A stretch of 64,000 nt of DNA. It comes from CAWBRT01 sp963791145 (GTDB taxonomy: Bacteria > Acidobacteriota > Terriglobia > Terriglobales > Acidobacteriaceae). The notes beneath the pieces are model-generated. The model was not told the DNA's origin. It saw only the letters and a program-made list of their open reading frames with translations, and made no database searches. A program made the position numbers and the translations under genes. Location of the stretch: the NCBI GenBank assembly GCA_963791145.1, contig CAWBRT010000006.1, positions 248,001 to 312,000 on the forward strand. The letters are read 5' to 3'. Position 1 is the stretch's first letter; the number at the start of each line of letters is the position of its first letter. Of the stretch, positions 34,927 to 43,684 are shown in pieces.

Positions 34927-36072
34927 ATGCCAGAAATCGACGCGATTCTCAAGGATGTTCACGCCATCCGAATGCTTTTGATTCACGTCGGCACAGGGGA
35001 GCGTAGAATTCAAGATGCAGAATCTGAATACGTAAAGCTTCGAAGCCAAGTTTCCCAGAACCTTCGTGCTCTTGGCATTAACGACCCAAACGCTTTTCAT
35101 TCGCTTTGGGACTGGTATGGTTACTGGAGAAGCAACGGGCTCGGTTCATACCAGTCGCGGCGGGAATATGTGAACAACCTTTACAAGGATGTCATCTCTG
35201 CTCTTGAATCCGTTAATGTTCAGGAAGAAGGCAAGCCGAACAGTGAGGGGCAGCCATTCTCCGTCCGTCATGGCTACGCTAACGATAGTCGGAATCCAGA
35301 AATCTCGATTCGCGAAGATGCTCCGGCGGACCTACGCCGTACCATCGTAGACATTGCTACCCGAAATGGCTGGAGTCAGGATGGCCTTCTCGATGTAGCG
35401 TCGAGGATTGGCAAGAAGTCATGGGAGTCCTCGGTACCGAAACAAGCGGGCACACCATCGCGGATTCAACTTGAGCAGGTTGTTTTAGATTGGCCGTGGT
35501 TCCTAGTGTATGACTTCATCGAGCGTGTTTTCGAACAAATGAGGCAGTGGGAAATCTATGGAGAGGGGCAGCCGGACAGAGATTTTGAAGAGATGCTGAA
35601 CGAGTATTTTCGCTACTCCGGGGTAGGGTGGCAGCTTCGAGAAGGCAAAATCGTCAGCCGAGGCTCTGAAGCATTTGAAGCGGCAATTAGCAGAACCATT
35701 CCTGCGATCAACGGAGCGGGACTTCAGACAGCACACCAGGAAATTAGTGAAGCACTGGGCGACCTTTCCCGGCGTCCAAAGCCAGACCTCACTGGAGCGA
35801 TTCAACATGCAATGGCCGCGCTGGAATGCGTGGCGCGGACCGTCTCTGGTGATGCGAACGCGACTTTAGGGAAGCTTCTGCAGCTTCATCCGGGGCTGAT
35901 CCCGAAACCACTCGATGGAGCCGTCGAAAAGGCGTGGGGATATGCCTCGGAGAAGGGGCGTCACATTAGAGAGGGCAAAGACCCCTCACGGGAGGATGCG
36001 GAACTAATCGTCGGCATAGCAGCAACGGTCGCCACGTACCTGTCTCGTAAGCTGCCCGGCTCTTCGCGGTAG
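34927..36072 (+). CDS. HEPN/AbiJ-like protein (putative defence)
   Basis: 381 residues from MPEIDAILKDVHAIR. The C-terminal ~100 residues (IQHAMAALECVARTVSGD, LIPKPLDGAVEKAWGYASEKG, RHIREGKDPSREDAELIVG) resemble the HEPN-like C-terminal domain of AbiJ-type proteins, with an arginine-histidine pair in GRHIREG. The N-terminal part is not recognised. A+T-rich codon use and a position directly after an IS element suggest acquisition. ATG 34927 is preferred (GAAGAG upstream); a TTG at 34897 is possible. A defence role is inferred. Confidence 0.62.
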   Translation: MPEIDAILKDVHAIRMLLIHVGTGERRIQDAESEYVKLRSQVSQNLRALGINDPNAFHSLWDWYGYWRSNGLGSYQSRREYVNNLYKDVISALESVNVQEEGKPNSEGQPFSVRHGYANDSRNPEISIREDAPADLRRTIVDIATRNGWSQDGLLDVASRIGKKSWESSVPKQAGTPSRIQLEQVVLDWPWFLVYDFIERVFEQMRQWEIYGEGQPDRDFEEMLNEYFRYSGVGWQLREGKIVSRGSEAFEAAISRTIPAINGAGLQTAHQEISEALGDLSRRPKPDLTGAIQHAMAALECVARTVSGDANATLGKLLQLHPGLIPKPLDGAVEKAWGYASEKGRHIREGKDPSREDAELIVGIAATVATYLSRKLPGSSR

Positions 36073-36763
36073 CCCCGGGCTTCTGGGTCCGGACCTCATG
36101 CAGCCAGATAACGCTTCTTCAGTTCAACCACCACAGGTCTGAGCAAGACGTATTCGGGCAAACAGGCGGGTGGCGCCGGTATGCGCGTTTGTACCGTTGC
36201 GGGCACCAGGGAAGGTAGAGCGCATACCTGGGGTGATGCAAACTTGCAGGATCAGAAGACGCCCGATAGCACTGCGCCCTAATGTTGTCGACCTGCCGGC
36301 GTCTGTCAGCGCGCATTCCTAATGCGGGAAAATTCTTGTCAAGCCCTCCGAAGAGTCAACTCCTTGATTCTGCTCGGAAAAAGGCATGTCACATTTCCCG
36401 GCGGAATCTGCCACACTGGTAATAGGAGGCCAATGAGCGGCTCGGCTCGGCTGCATCCGGCGGAAGCCTCAACCTCGTGCCGCTAAACCCTTTGGAATGT
36501 AATTTTTACCCGCAAGTCCTTGCGTTTGTCATATTTGCAAAAACGCAGGCGCATAAACCCTTTGTTTTGTCATATTTGCGAAAAACACCCCCCCGGGGGA
36601 GGGGCTACTCGGGAATTTGGGCGGTTCACAGTTAGTGCAACCCCGGCCCCGGACCGACAGGGGAAGAGAAGGCGGCCAGGGCTAGTGGCCCACGGGCCAG
36701 ATCTCCCGTCCTTCGGAATAGGGAACCGAGCTCTGCTGCGCCGAACCGGTTCATTCACGTTAC
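36073..36763. other. Intergenic, no gene; short direct repeats
   Basis: Nothing coding is supported. Two blocks starting TAAACCCTTTG (36484 and 36554) each run into TTTGTCATATTTGC followed by A-rich sequence, a tandem duplication of about 70 bases. A run of C then G near 36590 may be a fragile site. Confidence 0.5.
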
Positions 36764-37906
36764 TTACAGAATGATATTGAACAAGTATCCGACTATCAGA
36801 ATTCCGACCGCGACGACGCCCACAAAGACGGCGATCAACTGCGGCCGCAGCACCTTCCTGAGGATAATGGTCTCCGGCAGCGATAGCCCTATCACCGACA
36901 TCATGAAGGCCAACGCCGTCCCCAGGGCGGCGCCCTTGGCGAGCAGCGCCTGCACGATGGGAATAATGCCGGCCGCGTTCGAATACAGCGGCACGCCAAT
37001 GGCAACAGCGAGCGGCACCGACCACCAGGCGCTCTTGCCCATGATTGACGCCATGAAGTTCTCGGGGACGTATCCGTGGATAGCGGCACCGACCGCAATT
37101 CCGGCAAGAACATAGGGCCACACTTTGCCCACAATCTCCCGCACGGAGTCGGACGCCATGTGAATCCTCTCCGGCCATGAAATCTTCTTGTCCGCCGTGG
37201 CATCCGCACCGAACTGGGCCGTATAGACCCACGGCTCGACATAGCGCTCCAGCTTCAGGCGCCCGATCGTCCATCCGGCGAAGATGGCGATCAGTACTCC
37301 GGTCCCGGCATAGATCGCTGCGATGCGCCAGCCGAAGAGACCGAATAGCAGCACCAGAGCGACCTCGTTAACCATCGGCGCAGAGATGAGAAACGAGAGT
37401 GTGACTCCCAATGGGATGCCTGTGGTCACGAAAGCAATAAATAGCGGCACGGCCGAGCATGAGCAGAAGGGAGTCACGATGCCGAGCAGTGCTCCCAAAA
37501 CGTTGCCGACGGATTCGCGCCGTCCGGACAGCATGGCGCGCGTGCGTTGCGGAGTGAAAAAAGACCGGACGATCCCAATGCCGAACACGGCCACGGTCAT
37601 CAGCATCAGGACCTTTGGCGCGTCAAACAGGAAGAACTCAACCGCCGAGGCGAGATGCTCGCCGGGCTTGAGCTGCAGCAGCGAGTAGGTGAGCCACGCT
37701 GCCGCGGGCTGAAGCTGCTGATACGCGAGCCACCAAGCCAACAGCAAGACCGCACCAAGCAGCCAGCTGCGGCGCGAGATACTCGAAGAGGCTGGCGCAA
37801 CCGGTGCCGCTGGCTTGCTGCAGCATGAAGAACTCGGATCAGGCGCCGGCTGCGGCTTGGCGCAGCATGGCTGATTTAAGATCGGTAGCTTGAGTTCGTT
37901 CGCCAT
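36764..37906 (-). CDS. ArsP/DUF318-type permease
   Basis: 380 residues with about ten membrane segments and the family motif TPFCSCSAVPLF followed by GIPLGVTLSFL. Related ArsP permeases export organoarsenicals such as methylarsenite. An unusual cysteine-pair N-terminus (QPCCAKPQP and SSSCCSKP, residues 15-33) could bind arsenic. Start: ATG 37906 lies about eight bases from AGAGG; GTG 37915 is an alternative. It follows arsM on the same strand with 38 bases between, so methylation and export are probably linked. Confidence 0.85.
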   Translation of the reverse strand: MANELKLPILNQPCCAKPQPAPDPSSSCCSKPAAPVAPASSSISRRSWLLGAVLLLAWWLAYQQLQPAAAWLTYSLLQLKPGEHLASAVEFFLFDAPKVLMLMTVAVFGIGIVRSFFTPQRTRAMLSGRRESVGNVLGALLGIVTPFCSCSAVPLFIAFVTTGIPLGVTLSFLISAPMVNEVALVLLFGLFGWRIAAIYAGTGVLIAIFAGWTIGRLKLERYVEPWVYTAQFGADATADKKISWPERIHMASDSVREIVGKVWPYVLAGIAVGAAIHGYVPENFMASIMGKSAWWSVPLAVAIGVPLYSNAAGIIPIVQALLAKGAALGTALAFMMSVIGLSLPETIILRKVLRPQLIAVFVGVVAVGILIVGYLFNIIL

Positions 37907-37943
37907 CCCATTCACCTCTTACGGCGCATGCATGCCGCTCTCA

Positions 37944-38759
37944 CTACAGCTGCGGTTTGTAGGCGCGCACGAAGGCGCTCATGAATTTACCGGTGACTTG
38001 TTGCGCGATGGCATCCACGTCGATGTCCTTGGCTTTCAGGGCGCGGCGCGCGTCGTCGATTCCGTAAATGCGGGTCGGCTCGATCTCGATCTTCTCGAAG
38101 CCGGCGGCGGCCAGCTTGCCGATGTATTCCGTATCCTGAAGGGCGCCGGCGATGCATCCGATCCACAGCTCCACGTTCTTGCGGATTTCGGAAGGCACTT
38201 CTCCGCGCACGACCACGTCGGAAACGGCGAATCTGCCGCCGGGTCTCAGGACGCGGAAGGCCTCGCGCAGAACCCGGTCCTTGTCCGCGGAAAGATTGAT
38301 GACGCAGTTGGAGATGATGACGTCGACGGAGTTCTCCGGCAACGGAATGTTCTCGATTTCGCCCTTGAGGAATTCGACGTTCGCGACGCCGGCTGCCCGC
38401 TGGTTCTCGCGCGCCAGGGCCAGCATCTCGTCCGTCATGTCCAGCCCGTAGGCTTTTCCGCCGGGCCCAACGCGCCGCGCCGAGAGTAGAACGTCAATGC
38501 CGCCGCCCGATCCCAGGTCGAGCACGGTCTCGCCGGGATTGAGCTGTGCCAGGGCAGTCGGATTGCCGCAACCGAGCGATGCCAGCAGCGCCTGTTCGGG
38601 AACCTGGCCGAGCTCCGCGCCGCTGTAGAGATTCGAAGTAATGGGGTTGCAGCAGGACTGCGAATCGGGACCACAGCAGGCGCTTCTTCCGGACTTCGCC
38701 TGCGTGGCGGCGCGCCCGTACTTTTCTTTGACGGCTTGCTTGATATCGGTTGTGCTCAC
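37944..38759 (-). CDS. arsM: Arsenite S-adenosylmethionine methyltransferase
   Basis: Methylates As(III) using SAM. The N-terminus has the cysteine-rich ACCGPDSQSCC. SAM motif I is VLDLGSGGGIDVLL. Conserved cysteines appear in SLGCGNP, ISNCVINLS and WIGCIAGAL; the last two match the arsenic-binding pair of ArsM. At 271 residues it is typical. It is transcribed with arsR upstream and the ArsP-like gene downstream. Confidence 0.93.
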   Translation of the reverse strand: MSTTDIKQAVKEKYGRAATQAKSGRSACCGPDSQSCCNPITSNLYSGAELGQVPEQALLASLGCGNPTALAQLNPGETVLDLGSGGGIDVLLSARRVGPGGKAYGLDMTDEMLALARENQRAAGVANVEFLKGEIENIPLPENSVDVIISNCVINLSADKDRVLREAFRVLRPGGRFAVSDVVVRGEVPSEIRKNVELWIGCIAGALQDTEYIGKLAAAGFEKIEIEPTRIYGIDDARRALKAKDIDVDAIAQQVTGKFMSAFVRAYKPQL

Positions 38760-38827
38760 GTTCTCTCTCCTGATGGCGTCGATTATGGGTGCACTTCAAC
38801 GTGCAAGATGTTGCAAAATCGCCTGTC

Positions 38828-39175
38828 TTACGCCTTGATGCGAACGATCGCCCGCGGCTCGATTGCCTGATTGCGGGTGCAGCACTCGTCGTAAAGGAAG
38901 CCAAGCAGCTCCCGCAAAGCCTGCGTGTCAGCCGTGTAGCGCAAGAAAGTGCTTTCCCGTTTCACCGAGACCAGGCCCTCGTTCTTGAGCTTCTCCAGAT
39001 GGTGCGACAGGGAAGAGCCGGGCATCTCGAGTTCGGCGGCGATATCGCCTACCACCATGCCGTTCGGGTGGGCGGAAAGCAGCAGGCGCATGATGCGCAG
39101 CCGCGGCTCGGTGCCCATCGCCGCGAGCATGTCCGCGTAACGGCTTACCTCTTCCTCGCTGGGCTGTTTCTTCAT
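38828..39175 (-). CDS. arsR: ArsR/SmtB-family repressor 1
   Basis: 115 residues with the winged helix (LEMPGSSLSHHLEKLKNEGLV). A cysteine pair in YDECCTRN near the C-terminus is a likely As(III) site, differing from the CxC type of the second regulator in the window. It is first in the arsR-arsM-arsP-like unit, with a recognisable promoter at 39246-39274. Confidence 0.9.
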   Translation of the reverse strand: MKKQPSEEEVSRYADMLAAMGTEPRLRIMRLLLSAHPNGMVVGDIAAELEMPGSSLSHHLEKLKNEGLVSVKRESTFLRYTADTQALRELLGFLYDECCTRNQAIEPRAIVRIKA

Positions 39176-39245
39176 CCTCGATCTCTATCCGTTATGCTGA
39201 CCAGAATGTATCCGGTCAGCGGGCTTGACAAGGCTTCGGTATTTC

Positions 39246-39274
39246 GATAATAGTGGAAATATCAAAACTGTCAA
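39246..39274 (-). promoter_or_regulatory. arsR1 promoter with overlapping operator-like repeat
   Basis: On the minus strand, TTGACA (39274-39269), 17 bases, then ATTATC (39251-39246). The spacer and -10 carry GATATTTCC and CGAAATACC, an imperfect dyad as expected for an ArsR site. Confidence 0.65.
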
Positions 39275-39370
39275 GCATTTTCTGCTCCGTGCCGGCCCGT
39301 GGATGAGTTATGGGACTGTGGTGATAACTTTTCACGTGGACTCGGCCGCCGGTCATGGATAAGCTTTAGA

Positions 39371-39455
39371 CCGGATTCGCGGAAGGTATACCCCGCAGGG
39401 TAGCCGGGCGATCTGCCCCGGCGGTGATAGCGAAGGATACGCAACTTTGAATCCG
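39371..39455. repeat. 85-bp MITE-like element, copy 1
   Basis: Begins CCGGATTCGCGGAAGG and ends TTTGAATCCG (short inverted ends). A GC-rich core hairpin, AGCCGGGCGATCTGCCCCGG, is central. The same length and order recur at 62540-62624 in reverse. Confidence 0.85.
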
Positions 39456-39460
39456 CTCTA

Positions 39461-39581
39461 GCGGGCTGCTGAAAAACAAATTGCGGGTCGTTGGGCATAC
39501 AAGGTCTTGAGTGATGGCGCTGTGATACGCGCATTCCATAGCGCCGCGCTTGTTGCTTCGGCGCGTTTTTCAGCAGCCTGC
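39461..39581. repeat. 121-bp MITE-like element, copy 2
   Basis: Ends GCGGGCTGCTGAAAAAC and GTTTTTCAGCAGCCTGC are inverted. It is the reverse of the copy at 28038-28156 and sits six bases from the 85-bp element. Confidence 0.88.
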
Positions 39582-39606
39582 TAGGCGTCAGGTGGAGAAG
39601 AAGCTA

Positions 39607-40048
39607 GTGAAAAAAAGAAGCGATGTGGCCGTGGAAAAATTTCTCGCCGGGTACAACTGTGCTCAGGCGGTCCTCTATTCATTCTGCGATGATCTGAACT
39701 TCGATAAGAACACAGCTCTGCGGATGGCTTGCGGCTTCGGCGGCGGCATGGGGAGAAGGCAAGAGGTCTGTGGAGCCATCAGCGGTGGAATAATCGCGAT
39801 TGGGCTCAAGCACGGGCGCGGCGAAGGTCAGGACAAAACGCTGGCCGACGAGACATACAAGAAAGTGACGGGAACTCATGTCTCGGTTCGAATTGAGGCA
39901 CGGCAGCTGCATCTGCCGGACTCTGCTGAACGGCTGCGATCTGAGAACTCCGGAAGGGCAGCGTTACTTCAAGGAGAACGATCTGCTGAACAAGGTCTGC
40001 AAAGGCTGTGTCGCGACGGTGGTCGAGACCTTGGAGAGCATCAGTTAG
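39607..40048 (+). CDS. C_GCAxxG_C_C family protein (frameshifted)
   Basis: A small family with a conserved cysteine pattern and probable redox role; members are often found near arsenic or redox genes. Seen: YNCAQAVL, ACGFGGGMGRRQEVCGAISGG, then after a break near 39865 SCICRTLLNGCDL and KVCKGCVATVVE. Start GTG at 39607 with GGAGAAG upstream. It is divergent from arsR1 and convergent with arsC. Its cysteines and position between two ars units suggest a link to arsenic or thiol chemistry, but this is inference. Confidence 0.75.
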
Positions 40049-40061
40049 AACGCAGCTTAGC

Positions 40062-40466
40062 TCACTGGGCTACGAACTTCTTCAGCCACGAATTCAGCTC
40101 GTCTCGGACCCTCCGGAAGGCCGTGCCTTGTTCGCCCGGATAAGCTGCCGGGTCTTCAAAGCTCTGATGAATTCGTTGTCCTTTTCCGGGGAAGATCGGG
40201 CAGGACTCTCTGGCGTTGTCGCAGACCGTGATCACATAATCGAATGATTGATCCGCAAACTCGTCGACCGGTTTCGAGCGCTGGCCGGAGATATCGATTC
40301 CGATTTCCTGCATCACCTCAACCGCCTTCGGATTGAGTCCGGCGGGCCGCGTGCCGGCGCTGAATACGTCGAAGCGGTCGCCGGCCATGTGCCGCAGAAG
40401 GCCTTCGGCCATCTGGCTGCGCGCCGAGTTCCCCGTGCACAAGATGAGGACTCGCTGTTTGGCCAT
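40062..40466 (-). CDS. arsC: Thioredoxin-type arsenate reductase 1
   Basis: A low-molecular-weight phosphatase-fold ArsC that reduces As(V) to As(III). The P-loop is CTGNSARS (about residues 10-17). The relay cysteines lie in CDNARESCPIFPG (about residues 81 and 88), and an EDPAA-type loop follows. The 134-residue length is typical. The gap to the Acr3 gene is six bases, so reduction and efflux are co-expressed. Confidence 0.93.
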   Translation of the reverse strand: MAKQRVLILCTGNSARSQMAEGLLRHMAGDRFDVFSAGTRPAGLNPKAVEVMQEIGIDISGQRSKPVDEFADQSFDYVITVCDNARESCPIFPGKGQRIHQSFEDPAAYPGEQGTAFRRVRDELNSWLKKFVAQ

Positions 40467-40472
40467 CGAGCT

Positions 40473-41567
40473 TTACTTTCCCATAGGTCCGCAAATCGGG
40501 ACTGCGGCTTGCTCAGGCGTTGCTTGCGGGTAGTATTTCCGCTGGAAATATAAGGCGACGTTTACCAGGCCGATCATCACCGGGACTTCCACCAGCGGCC
40601 CGATGACCGCCGCGAAAGCCGCTCCGGAGTTGATGCCGAACACCGCGACCGCGACGGCAATCGCCAGCTCGAAGTTGTTCGAAGCCGCGGTAAACGACAG
40701 GGTAGCCGTCTTGGAATAGTCGGCGCCGAGCTTCTTGCCCATGTAGAACGACACCACGAACATCACGACGAAATAGATCAGCAGCGGGATGGCGATGCGG
40801 ATGACATCCATCGGCAATCGCACGATGTACTCGCCTTTCAGCGAGAACATGATCACAATCGTGAACAGCAGCGCGATCAACGTCAACGGGCTGACTCGCG
40901 GGACAAAGTTGTGATCGTACCAGCCGCGGCCTTTGGCGCGCACCAGCGCCGTGCGCGTCAGGAATCCCGCGAGGAATGGGACGCCGAGATAGATGAATAC
41001 ACTCTTGGCGATATCCGCGATCGAAACGTTGACAACCGCGCCGTGTAATCCCAGCTTGGGCGGCAGCACGGTGATGAAGATCCACGCGTAAATGGAATAG
41101 AAGAACACCTGGAAGAGCGAGTTGAATGCGACCAGACCGGCGGCATACTCCGTGTCACCCTTCGCCAGCTCATTCCACACGATCACCATGGCGATGCAGC
41201 GGGCAAGTCCGATCATGATGAGCCCGGCCATGTATTCCGGGTAGCCGCGCAGAAACACGATCGCCAGCACAAACATCAGAATGGGACCGATCACCCAGTT
41301 CTGCACCAGCGAAAGGCCAAGTATTCGTTTATTGCGGAAGACCTCTCCGAGTTCCTCGTAACGAACTTTCGTGAACGGCGGGTACATCATCACGATCAGA
41401 CCGGCGGCGATCGGAATGGATGTTGTGCCGACGCTGAAGCGCTCCAGGAACGGCACGATGCCGGGAACCAGCCAGCCGGCAACAACACCGAGCGCCATTG
41501 CCCCGAAAATCCAACCGGTGAGATAACGATCCAGAAAACTAAGGCGGGACGAGACTGTGTTCTTCAT
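40473..41567 (-). CDS. acr3: Acr3-type arsenite efflux permease
   Basis: 364 residues and about ten membrane segments. The conserved cysteine lies in GLARCIAMVIVWN, with the family blocks QNWVIGPILMF, AFNSLFQVFFYS and FTAASNNFELAIAVAVAVFG. It exports As(III) using the proton gradient. Transcribed after arsR2 with a 10-base gap and before arsC1. Confidence 0.95.
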   Translation of the reverse strand: MKNTVSSRLSFLDRYLTGWIFGAMALGVVAGWLVPGIVPFLERFSVGTTSIPIAAGLIVMMYPPFTKVRYEELGEVFRNKRILGLSLVQNWVIGPILMFVLAIVFLRGYPEYMAGLIMIGLARCIAMVIVWNELAKGDTEYAAGLVAFNSLFQVFFYSIYAWIFITVLPPKLGLHGAVVNVSIADIAKSVFIYLGVPFLAGFLTRTALVRAKGRGWYDHNFVPRVSPLTLIALLFTIVIMFSLKGEYIVRLPMDVIRIAIPLLIYFVVMFVVSFYMGKKLGADYSKTATLSFTAASNNFELAIAVAVAVFGINSGAAFAAVIGPLVEVPVMIGLVNVALYFQRKYYPQATPEQAAVPICGPMGK

Positions 41568-41577
41568 TTAGATCCCT

Positions 41578-41979
41578 TTATATCCGCTGGGTATTTGCTT
41601 CGCGAGAACGGGCCAACGCGGAGTAAGGTTTCCACTCGCTCACCGTGCACGAGCCATTTTCGATGGCCTTCTTCAGCTTGCGCGAGTCCTCTTCTAGAGT
41701 CTCTGACGACTGAAATGCTTGACGAAGAAAGGTGAATAGCAGCTTGCGAACTCGTTCGCTCGGCTGTTCCAGGCGATAATACATCCGCGTTCCTTCCCGG
41801 CGGTCGAGCACGAGCCCAGAGTTCTTCAGATACGTCAGGTGCCGGGAGACGTTCGATTGGGACGATTCCAGCACGTAATGAATGTCACAGACGCATAACT
41901 CGCCGTGAATCAGGAGGTTAAGGATTCGAAGTCGCGTCTGGTCCGCAAGCCCCTTGAAGAGCTGTTCCAAATTTCTCAT
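41578..41979 (-). CDS. arsR: ArsR-family repressor 2 (CxC type)
   Basis: A winged-helix regulator with the classical sensing motif ELCVCDIHYVL in the recognition helix region and SNVSRHLTYLKNSGLV. Start ATG 41979 (MRNLEQLFKG) has CGGAG upstream; an earlier in-frame start adds six residues. It heads arsR2-acr3-arsC1 and is divergent from arsC2, with a dyad between them. Confidence 0.92.
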   Translation of the reverse strand: MRNLEQLFKGLADQTRLRILNLLIHGELCVCDIHYVLESSQSNVSRHLTYLKNSGLVLDRREGTRMYYRLEQPSERVRKLLFTFLRQAFQSSETLEEDSRKLKKAIENGSCTVSEWKPYSALARSREANTQRI

Positions 41980-42014
41980 ATCGAACTCCGGTTCCAATGA
42001 TACCAGCTATCACA

Positions 42015-42036
42015 TTTATGTGCATCAGCGCATAAA
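42015..42036. promoter_or_regulatory. Dyad operator between arsR2 and arsC2
   Basis: TTTATGTGC - ATCA - GCGCATAAA: a 22-base near-perfect dyad in the divergent spacer, about 35 bases from the arsR2 start. It is a likely ArsR2 site controlling both directions. Confidence 0.6.
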
Positions 42037-42109
42037 CGGATGCATCTATCATATAGATTCTTGCTGTGACGCAAAAGATGCGTTACGGTGACCCGCCCGG
42101 AGGATGCGC

Positions 42110-42562
42110 ATGAATCCGAAAGTCCTGTTTCTCTGCACGGGTAACTCAGCCCGCAGCCAAATGGCCGAAGGCTACCTCCGCTCTGTTGCCGGCGAGCGTT
42201 TCGAAGCCATGAGCGCAGGAATCGAGCCAAAGGGGCTCAATCCACTCGCAGTTGAAGTCATGGAAGAAATCGGCATCGATATTTCGCGGCAGAAGTCCAA
42301 GGACGTCGTCAGCTTGCTGGGACAGCATGTTCCTTACGTGGTCACTGTCTGTGACAACGCAAAGGAGCGCTGCCCGATCTTCCCAGGCACCTGGAAGTTC
42401 CTGCACTGGAGCCTAAAGGATCCGGCCAGCGCCGCCGGCAATCGGGAGCAGACGTTGGAAGTATTCCGGCGTGTGCGCGATGAAATCATCGCCTATATAG
42501 AAGGTGAATTCGTGCAAGGGGAAGCGCTGCACTCAGAACACGGGCGTAGGGGCCTTCCTTGA
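42110..42562 (+). CDS. arsC: Thioredoxin-type arsenate reductase 2
   Basis: A second ArsC: P-loop CTGNSARS and relay CDNAKERCPIFPG are both intact, so it is expected to be active. It shares the fold with ArsC1 but differs in the loop WKFLHWSLKDPASAAG. Start 42110 has GGAGG six bases upstream; the ATG at 42104 is less likely. The tail (HSEHGRRGLP) is extra. Divergent from arsR2. Confidence 0.92.
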   Translation: MNPKVLFLCTGNSARSQMAEGYLRSVAGERFEAMSAGIEPKGLNPLAVEVMEEIGIDISRQKSKDVVSLLGQHVPYVVTVCDNAKERCPIFPGTWKFLHWSLKDPASAAGNREQTLEVFRRVRDEIIAYIEGEFVQGEALHSEHGRRGLP

Positions 42563-42596
42563 TCACCGCGCAGGACGACGGCGATGTGTGAGGAGT

Positions 42597-43495
42597 CTAG
42601 TCCAGGCGGACCAGGAAGACGCCGCCTTCGCTCGCCTTGATACTACTGGCGAGCTTCTGCGCGAGAAGACGGTCGTCATTCTGCACCAACATGCGCACCC
42701 AATAGCCGGTGGCCCCGGCGAATTCCTCGACACGTGCCTGGCTGTAGCGGGCGGCCAGGGAATGCTGCATATCGAGGGCGCCAGTTTGCTGGTGGAAGGC
42801 GCCGACCTGCACGCACCACTTCCCGCCGATGTCGATGGCCGCCGGAGTATGCAGCACTTCCAGCTTGACGGCGGCCACTCCTGGGTCGTGGATATCCAGT
42901 GCCTTGGCGGCCGCGAGCGAGAGATCGATGACGCGCCCGTCGATGAAGGGTCCGCGGTCGTTGATGCGCACCACAACCTGACGTTTTGTTCTCAGGTGGG
43001 TTACGCGCACGATCGAGTGGAAAGGCAGGGTCTTATGCGCCGCAGTCATCGCCGCGCCGTCGTAGGGCTCGCCGCTGGCCGTTTTGGGCCGCCGGGTTCG
43101 CCGACGTACCAGCTGGCGATTCCGGTCTGCGTCCATGGCGCCGGCTTCGGAGCTTTGGGCAGCGGAACCGGTGGAGCAGCAGGTTGTGGAACTGCTTCGG
43201 CAGGCTTGGGACCGATAGGCACGGCAATGGGAGGCGGTGGAGGCACCTTGACTTGCGTCTGTTTCTTCTCGCCGCAGCCGGTGGACGCCAGCGAAAGCGC
43301 CAGCAAGAGGGCCAGGCAGACGATCCAGCATTCTGGCTCGTGTCGTGGCGGCTGGCGGCGAAGCTGCGCTTGGTCCGGAAGAATCACGATAACCCGGCGT
43401 TTCCGCTCCACGAGCGCGCGTGCGTTCGCAGGCCGAAAAGATGATCGATGTCCATTAAGCTGGCTGATTATGCAGAGGCGGCTGAAGCAGGTCAA
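42597..43495 (-). CDS. rlpA: RlpA-like septal lytic transglycosylase lipoprotein (frameshifted)
   Basis: An outer-membrane lipoprotein that acts on denuded peptidoglycan at the septum. A hydrophobic leader and lipobox (LLLALSLASTGC), a proline-rich linker, then QTGIASWYVGEP starts the double-psi beta-barrel. After a break near 43100 it continues with TASGEPYDGAAMTAAHKTLP and RINDRGPF. A SPOR domain ends the chain (WCVQVGAF...). The start is uncertain: ATG 43495 or GTG 43411. Confidence 0.85.
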
Positions 43496-43684
43496 TATCG
43501 TTCGCTCAACCGGAAGTTCATGTCCAGAGCGGCGGGGCAGAAAGACATTGGTTCATTCCCTTGCAGAGCGGCTCCAGAACAGTAACGAAGGTTCAATGTA
43601 CAAGATCCGCGTTGTGGTAACGCCCTGTACGGCGTTTTCCTGATGGACTGATTCGCCGGCAGCGCTTATCTTCCGGGTTTAGCC

